Virus record (IMG/VR): IMGVR_UViG_3300032333_000196
Span: 1-45,745 of that record
Length of the DNA stretch: 45,745 nt
Direction: 5' to 3' (one strand)
Source of the DNA: a virus
Shown: piece after piece, positions 40,968-45,745 of the stretch
How positions within the stretch are numbered: the stretch's first letter is position 1
Layout: every line of letters starts with the position of its first letter
Notes under the pieces: generated by a model
Databases searched by the model: none
Seen by the model: only the letters and a program-made list of their open reading frames with translations
What the model was told of the DNA's origin: nothing
Translations under genes and position numbers: made by a program

Positions 40968-41000
40968 GTCTGTGGGTGTATCTGGGTGACGGGTGATGGG
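40968..41000 (-). promoter_or_regulatory. CACCCAGATACACCCACAGAC leader element
   Basis: Minus-strand leader before ATG 40967; no SD. Confidence 0.4.
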
Positions 41001-41015
41001 TTGGGCAGACAGGGC

Positions 41016-42509
41016 TCAGAGAGCCCCCTTGTCTGCGGTTTCGGCGTCCTTCCGCTTCTTCTGGAGGGCTTTCAGCCCTTCCGTCAGACGTTCACGGACA
41101 GGCCGCTCTCCAATCTTGGAGAGGACGAAGATGTCGGCCAACCTTCCCATAGGGAAGCCAGCCTCGACCATCGCTCGGGCCCCGTTGATTGCGGCCCGAG
41201 GGGAAATCACGGTCAAGACGTTAGTCTCCCGAGCGATTTTGCGGAAGTCCACGACGGTCTGGCACCATTCCAAGGCCTTGGCCTTGTCTGCGTCAGACCA
41301 CGGCATCGATTTGACGACACTGACAGCGATGCTGTCATCGTAGTCACACTCGAAGTTGGCGAAGCGGTCCAGAGTTGCCATGTCCAACTTGTTGCGGCCC
41401 GAATACTCTCGGTTGGCACCGTTACCGTTGGTATTGGCCGAGGCCAAGAAGCGGAACTTGGGGTGGGCCTTCACTTTCCCATCGGGAAAGTCACAGAACC
41501 CGTTGGCCAAGGCGGCGTTCACAGACAGGAGTACCTGTGGGCTGGACGCATCGACTTCGTCGAACAGGAACAGACCGCCGTTTTCGAAGGCCTTGCGGAA
41601 CTCGGTGGTAACGTAGTTACCATGAGCGTCGTTGTAGCCCATCAGTTGGTAGGTCTTGGCTACCGCACCGCTGAAGTAGAACTTCAGCCCGAGCACCGTA
41701 GCGACCTGCATCCCGAGAGTGGTTTTACCACTCCCAGCGGGACCGAAGACTAGGACGCCGAAGCCACCGATGCGAAGCATCCTAGAGATTTCGTCGAGGA
41801 GTTGGTGCTTCTTGCTCCCCTTGGGGAGGGAGCCGAGTTTGAGTTCGTCGCTGTCGGGAACCTTCGGTTCCTCGGGTTCGTCCTTGGGCTTGGGCTCATC
41901 CTTGGGCACCTTCGGGGCCTTCGGCTCCTGCTTGGGCTTGGGCTGTTCGGGCTTCGGAGCCTTCGGCTCGCCGTCACCCTTCTCCCGAAGGGAGTCGAGT
42001 TCCTTGTCGGTCAGGTCGTTGTACACCTTCTGGAGTTCCTCCAGAGTGTGGTTGGCGATTTTCGAATACGGAACTTCGTTCCGAGTGCACCACTTTCGAA
42101 CGATGTGACGGTTTTTGGAGGTCACAACGGCTTTGCCGTCACGGGGGAGTTCGGGGTCACCTTCGGTGGGTTCGGTGCTGTCTGCGTCCCCTTCACCTTC
42201 GGTGGGTTCGCCGTCCTTGGCACCGTCCTTCCCTCCTTCGGAGGGACTGTCTGCATCCCCTTCGCCGTCGGTCTGAGCACCGTTTTCGGAGCCCTTACCT
42301 TCGGTAGGTTCGCCCTTGGGCTCGCCCTTGGGAGTGTCTGTGGGTGTGCTCGGGTTACCCGAGGCGGTTTTGGACGGCTCAGACGGGCCGTTTTCGGGGT
42401 CGGCGTCGCCTTGGGCATGTCCGTGGGTGCCTGAGGTGTCCGCAGGGGTCACGTAGGCTTCGCCGAGAATGAGTTCGTCGGCGTAGGGGTTTTGGTGGGG
42501 GTTAGGCAT
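41016..42509 (-). CDS. MoxR/CobS-like AAA+ ATPase with low-complexity N-terminus
   Basis: 497 residues. The C-terminal AAA+ module has VFGPAGSGKTTLGMQVA (Walker A near 256), GGLFLFDEVDASSPQVLLSVNAAL (Walker B), RFLASANTNGNGANREYSGRNKLDMATLDRF (sensor 1 / second region) and SPRAAINGARAMVEAGF (arginine/sensor-2 area), as in CobS-type MoxR ATPases known also in cyanophages. Residues 25-125 are Gly/Asp/Glu repeats (EPTEGEGDADS), and about 165-220 Pro/Lys repeats (PKPEQPKPKQEPK). It remodels a partner protein; the 324-residue neighbour may be that partner. First gene of the minus operon. Confidence 0.85.
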   Translation of the reverse strand: MPNPHQNPYADELILGEAYVTPADTSGTHGHAQGDADPENGPSEPSKTASGNPSTPTDTPKGEPKGEPTEGKGSENGAQTDGEGDADSPSEGGKDGAKDGEPTEGEGDADSTEPTEGDPELPRDGKAVVTSKNRHIVRKWCTRNEVPYSKIANHTLEELQKVYNDLTDKELDSLREKGDGEPKAPKPEQPKPKQEPKAPKVPKDEPKPKDEPEEPKVPDSDELKLGSLPKGSKKHQLLDEISRMLRIGGFGVLVFGPAGSGKTTLGMQVATVLGLKFYFSGAVAKTYQLMGYNDAHGNYVTTEFRKAFENGGLFLFDEVDASSPQVLLSVNAALANGFCDFPDGKVKAHPKFRFLASANTNGNGANREYSGRNKLDMATLDRFANFECDYDDSIAVSVVKSMPWSDADKAKALEWCQTVVDFRKIARETNVLTVISPRAAINGARAMVEAGFPMGRLADIFVLSKIGERPVRERLTEGLKALQKKRKDAETADKGAL

Positions 42510-42559
42510 GGTGTTTTTTTGGTTGGTTTTTGCCGTAGTGGCACCGACACTCTGTCTGG

Positions 42560-42577
42560 CCGACCCTTTGTCGTCAA
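42560..42577 (-). promoter_or_regulatory. Operator-like ACGAC-AAAGG-GTCGG upstream of AAA+ gene
   Basis: On the minus strand TTGACG (42577-42572) runs into ACGAC-AAAGG-GTCGG (42574-42560). Same half-site plan as the int promoter sites. No clear -10. Upstream of ATG 42509 and divergent from the TerS-like gene. Confidence 0.5.
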
Positions 42578-42596
42578 ATCTATTTTCAAAACGGGG

Positions 42597-42611
42597 TTGA
42601 CCAAAAGTCGG
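42597..42611 (+). promoter_or_regulatory. Operator-like TTGAC-CAAAA-GTCGG upstream of TerS-like gene
   Basis: -35-like TTGACC (42597-42602) with GAC-CAAAA-GTC-GG to 42611. A weak -10 AATGTT would start at 42620. Together with the minus site 20 bases away it makes a divergent control region. Confidence 0.5.
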
Positions 42612-42654
42612 TTTCGACCAATGTTTGCAAGGGTCAAATCGACGTCGAAAAAAA

Positions 42655-43236
42655 ATGAAAAATCTTCAAATCGGTTCGGGTCCAGACAGCGAAAACGTGC
42701 CCGAAAACGGGCCCGAAAATGGGCGTTTGCATGAGGGCATTTGCAGGGGTGCAAATGGGCGTCTGCACCCCGTGCTAAATGCAGAGGGTCTAACGCCCCT
42801 GCAGGAGGACTTCGTCCAAACGTATGTTCGGGTAGGTGGGTCCGTGGGCGTAGCGTGTGACGCAATAGGGATTTCGGCCTCGTCTGGTCGGCGTTTGCTC
42901 CGTCTGCCATTGGTCAAAACCGCTATTCAGACAGCCCTCGATTTAGGCCTGCGGACCGAGGGGGCCAGCCTCGCTTGGGGGTGTATCCGTGGGCTCCTGA
43001 CGGATGCGGGGACTCCCGCCAACGTGCGTTTTGCGGCCGCCCGCTGGACCCTAGAGCACTCTGGCCTTGGGCTTTCAGCCCAAACGCTCGCCCACGCACA
43101 CTCCTCTCCGCATTATGCGAGGCTGGCAGACCTGTCTGAGGTCGAACTTCAGGCCATAGTCGAAGCGGGAGTGCAGGACGGGGTGCAGACAGGGGGTCCA
43201 GACAGCCCGCCAATCACGCCCGTTATCTGCCCATGA
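42655..43236 (+). CDS. terS: Terminase small subunit-like protein
   Basis: 193 residues from ATG 42655 (a TTG at 42625 is also in frame). LTPLQEDFVQTYVRVGGSVGVACDAIGISASSGRRLLRLPLVKTAIQTALDLGL is the TerS pattern: LTPxQExFVxxYV, then an HTH and a short recognition helix ending LPLVKTAI. TPANVRFAAARWTLEHSG resembles the helical oligomerisation segment. It recognises the packaging site. It is separated from terL by the tail fibre. The N-terminal 40 residues are Gly/Asn/Glu-rich. Confidence 0.72.
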   Translation: MKNLQIGSGPDSENVPENGPENGRLHEGICRGANGRLHPVLNAEGLTPLQEDFVQTYVRVGGSVGVACDAIGISASSGRRLLRLPLVKTAIQTALDLGLRTEGASLAWGCIRGLLTDAGTPANVRFAAARWTLEHSGLGLSAQTLAHAHSSPHYARLADLSEVELQAIVEAGVQDGVQTGGPDSPPITPVICP

Positions 43237-43393
43237 CAGGCAGGATACCCACACACACACCCCCGCATACCCCCCCCTTTTGCCTCGCACGCAAGTATCT
43301 CAGGTGCCCCGAGAAAAATTGTGGCCCAAAATGAAACACCTACATTTTGAGGCCTTGCAAACGAAGCAAATCGAAGCAGTTTGACGTCCGTCA
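43237..43393. other. 157-base gap between TerS-like and tail-fibre genes
   Basis: No gene seen. It starts with a C/A repeat tract (CACACACACACCCCCG), then C-rich CATACCCCCCCCTTTTGCC, and an AT-richer stretch from 43310. No clear promoter, terminator or hairpin was identified. Confidence 0.4.
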
Positions 43394-45745
43394 TGTCTAA
43401 CCCCCCTACACCTTACGCTCGAATCTTCGATTTTGAGGCTTTTAGTGCGAATAACCCTGCGACCCAGCAGCCTGGTGTCCAGTTCGAAGGGGAGTTTGAC
43501 GCCATCAAAATCACGCTTGACGGCCTGATTTCCCGCCTGTCTGAGATTCAGCGGTCTGACGGCAAGATTGACGTCTCTGCCTTTGACGACACCACCCTCC
43601 TGAGTGACGTCTCGAGTGCGGCCTATTCGAACGTCTACGCTCAAATCTACCCCCTGGTCGCCGAGGCCCTGGACTACAAGAACCAGGCGTCTGGCTTTGC
43701 CACCAACTCGGCCAACTCCGCTGCCGCCTCTGCCCTGTCTGCCGCTGCGGCCCTGCAGCACAAGAACGCCGCACAGGCTGCGATTAACACGGTGAACGGG
43801 TACGTGCAGCAGGTGGCCCAGACGCTCGGCTCCATCAACGTCTCTGTCAGCAACGCCCAGTCTGCGGCCGCACAATCCGAGCAGAGCAAGCAGGCGGCAC
43901 TGGAAGCCAAGCAGAACGCCGAAGAAACCCTTGGAAGCGTGCAGTTGCTACAGCAGTCCCTGGCCAACCAGTACGACAACATGCTGGATGCGGACATGAA
44001 TCTTGGTGACGTCTCGAACAAGGCCCATGTATTGTCGAACCTCGGTCTGGACGGCGGTAGCGACAATGAGCGTTCGATTTACAACCGTTTCAAGGCGTTG
44101 TACCACATGTATGGGAACTACAACGGAGGCACGCTGATTGGTTCAGTACAGACCATGTACCCTAGTGCTGATTCGCTCCTGTACCATGTTTTCGGCCTGT
44201 CATTCAACCAGGAGAGTGGCCTGTTTATCAATGGACCAGCGTTTGGCGTAGGATACACGTTTGCAAGGGACAACCTTGGGCAAGGTCTTGAAGAGGACAA
44301 CGCCCAGAACAAGAATCGAGACCAGCGTATCGAAATCCTGAAGAAACGAATGTCTGCTGTTTCTTCCATCTTTAGGACGACGCTGCTTGAGACTGGCAGT
44401 AACTTTGGGTACAACGGAGACAATCGAATCGTCACCTTGCAGGATTTTGCCAACGATTTCGGCGGTTTGTTCAGTTACAACGTCAATGGATGGACCAGCG
44501 GTGCAATCCTCTCCACTGTCACGGAGCAGTTGAATCTTCGTTTCGACACCCCAAACGACGGCAAGAAGTACGGCATCCTGAACGGAAACTGGGCTTCCAT
44601 CGACGAAAGCCCGAGCGGAATCCCTGATTACGACAACTTCAAGGTCTACGGGGCTGGCGAGCAGGTGTTGTTCGGTGGCAGTTTCTACCGTTTCAACGCT
44701 TTCATCGGTGCCGCAGGGTACGGTCCTGACACCCATGCTTATGCCTGGACGATGATTGGCGGTGGCGGTGGTGCGTCGCTTCCGATTGACATCAGCGACG
44801 TCACTGGTCTGCAGACGGAGTTGGACGGCAAGGCGTTGTCTTCGCATGGTCACGGCATCGCCGATGTAACCGACCTGCAGACGGCCCTGGATGGGAAGGC
44901 GTCCTCCTCCCATTCACACGGAATCTCCGACGTCACTGGGCTGCAGACCTCCCTGGATGGGAAGGCTTCGTCGTCTCACACGCATGCCATTTCCGCCGTT
45001 ACTGGCCTCCAAGACGCCCTGGATGGCAAGTCTTCATCGTCCCACACGCACGCTATCTCAGCCGTGACTGGTCTGCAGACAGCCCTTGATGGCAAGGCTG
45101 CCACGTCCCACACCCAGGCCATCTCGACCATCACGAACCTGCAGAACACCCTGGATGGCAAGGCTTCCTCGGTCCACACGCATGCGATTGCGGACGTCAC
45201 GAACCTGCAGACGACCCTCGACGGCAAGGCCTCCTCGTCTCATACGCACACGATTGCCAACATCACCAACCTGCAGACGTCCCTGGACGCCAAGGCCTCG
45301 ACGTCGGCCCTGACGTCTGGTCTGGCTGGCAAGGCGAACACCTCGCATACTCACGTCATCGCAGACGTGACGAACCTGCAGACCACGCTCAACGGCAAGG
45401 CTGCGACGACCCATAGCCATTCCATTTCCGACGTCACGGACCTGTCGACGACCCTGTCTTCCAAGGTCCCGAACGAGATGGCCTGCTCGACCACGTTCGA
45501 CAAGGACGTCACGGTCACGGCTCCCAGCGGCATCACGGTCCTGGCCTATGACGGCGGGGATGACGGCACGGTGACGGTGACTGGGGCTGTCGGCAACAGG
45601 TTCTGCTTCTTCCAGGCCGCTTCCGCCACCAACCGAATCCGCTTCAACTCGGTGATGAACGTGGAGGACAAGTTCTTCACGAAGGGTCCGAAGTCCTACG
45701 TCGAGGCCATCGTCACAACCGAGGGCGTCGTCGTTCACGGCGACC
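43394..45745 (+). CDS. Tail fibre (3' end outside window)
   Basis: 784 residues are visible with no stop. N-terminus MSNPPTPYARIFDFEAFSANNPATQQPGVQFEGEFDAIKITLDGLISRLSEIQ is the fibre-attachment type. An Ala/Gln coiled region follows (SAAASALSAAAALQHKNAAQAAIN, about 110-185). Then a globular region (about 190-465). From about residue 465 nine degenerate 20-residue repeats like SHTHAIxDVTxLQxxLDGKA run, after which a C-terminal domain starts (VPNEMACSTTFDKDVTVTAPSGITVLAYDGGDDG). Host recognition is expected at the missing end. Confidence 0.82.
44797..45445 (+). repeat. Tandem 60-bp repeats encoding HxH fibre units
   Basis: About nine units of DVTGLQTALDGKA plus SHTH. HxH is present in most (HGH, HSH, HTH) but one unit reads SHTQ (around 45110), and one interruption (STSALTSGLAGKA near 45297-45335) lacks it. 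In T4 gp37 HxH pairs bind iron along the trimeric needle; the same is inferred here. Two units contain GTCTGCAGAC (44807-44816 and 45071-45080). Confidence 0.7.

Noticed and set aside
43237-43393. Promoter for the tail fibre
   Set aside because: No -35/-10 pair with acceptable spacing found.
1-45745. CRISPR arrays, tRNA genes and insertion sequences
   Set aside because: No spaced direct-repeat array, no cloverleaf with T-loop signature, and no transposase or IS ends were recognised by eye; short tRNA-like folds could be missed.

Overview
The window is most of a temperate, podovirus-like tailed phage (or prophage) genome of roughly 60 % G+C. Evidence: a terminase, portal, scaffold and capsid block; a short-tail and ejection-protein block ending in a 3,071-residue protein; a lysis cassette; a tyrosine integrase beside a small HTH protein; and a replication/recombination block. 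The left edge cuts the large terminase and the right edge cuts a tail fibre, so the genome continues beyond both ends. The host cannot be named. Where genes have room for a leader it is usually C/A-rich without a Shine-Dalgarno sequence, which fits bacteria that initiate without SD pairing.

Layout. 1-12.35 kb (+): TerL C-terminus, portal, scaffold, capsid, terminator, adaptor, tail tube/nozzle, and T7 gp13/gp14/gp15-like internal proteins. 12.39-21.6 kb (+): giant polyvalent virion protein with a coiled coil, a GNAT-like stretch and an HEITH zincin. 21.6-23.8 kb (+): HNH-like nuclease, small membrane protein, lipoprotein with C-terminal membrane segments, small HExxH protein, holin-like proteins. 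23.7-24.7 kb (-): integrase. 24.8-34.15 kb (+): HTH protein, a structured RNA candidate, a Sak4-like ATPase split by an in-frame TAG, SSB-like protein, SF2 helicase, PDDEXK Fe-S exonuclease, AEP primase-helicase, HTH and coiled-coil proteins, and a transglycosylase. 34.15-34.64 kb: a non-coding region with a 19-bp inverted repeat, a terminator, five hairpins and two pairs of 14-bp repeats. 34.64-35.25 kb (+): RusA resolvase. 35.3-42.5 kb (-): a convergent operon of about a dozen mostly unknown small genes plus a CobS/MoxR-like AAA+ ATPase. 42.65 kb onward (+): TerS-like protein and a tail fibre with HxH repeats.

The most notable signals are not proteins. Two intercistronic gaps of the minus-strand operon each hold a complete type II hammerhead ribozyme (35948-36011 and 39919-39980): every core nucleotide is present, and the stems differ in sequence while staying paired. 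An inverted-repeat family, (C/T)(C/T)GAC-N5-GTCGG, lies on or beside -35 elements at the integrase, HTH, TerS and AAA+ genes and at two internal promoters of the minus operon. The same motif recurs as iteron-like repeats upstream of rusA, suggesting one regulator network. Two multi-stem RNA candidates precede the Sak4-like and helicase genes. Reading by eye, GATC, CCGG, AGCT and CGCG appear absent and GCGC was seen once, while CAGAC/GTCTG is strikingly abundant.
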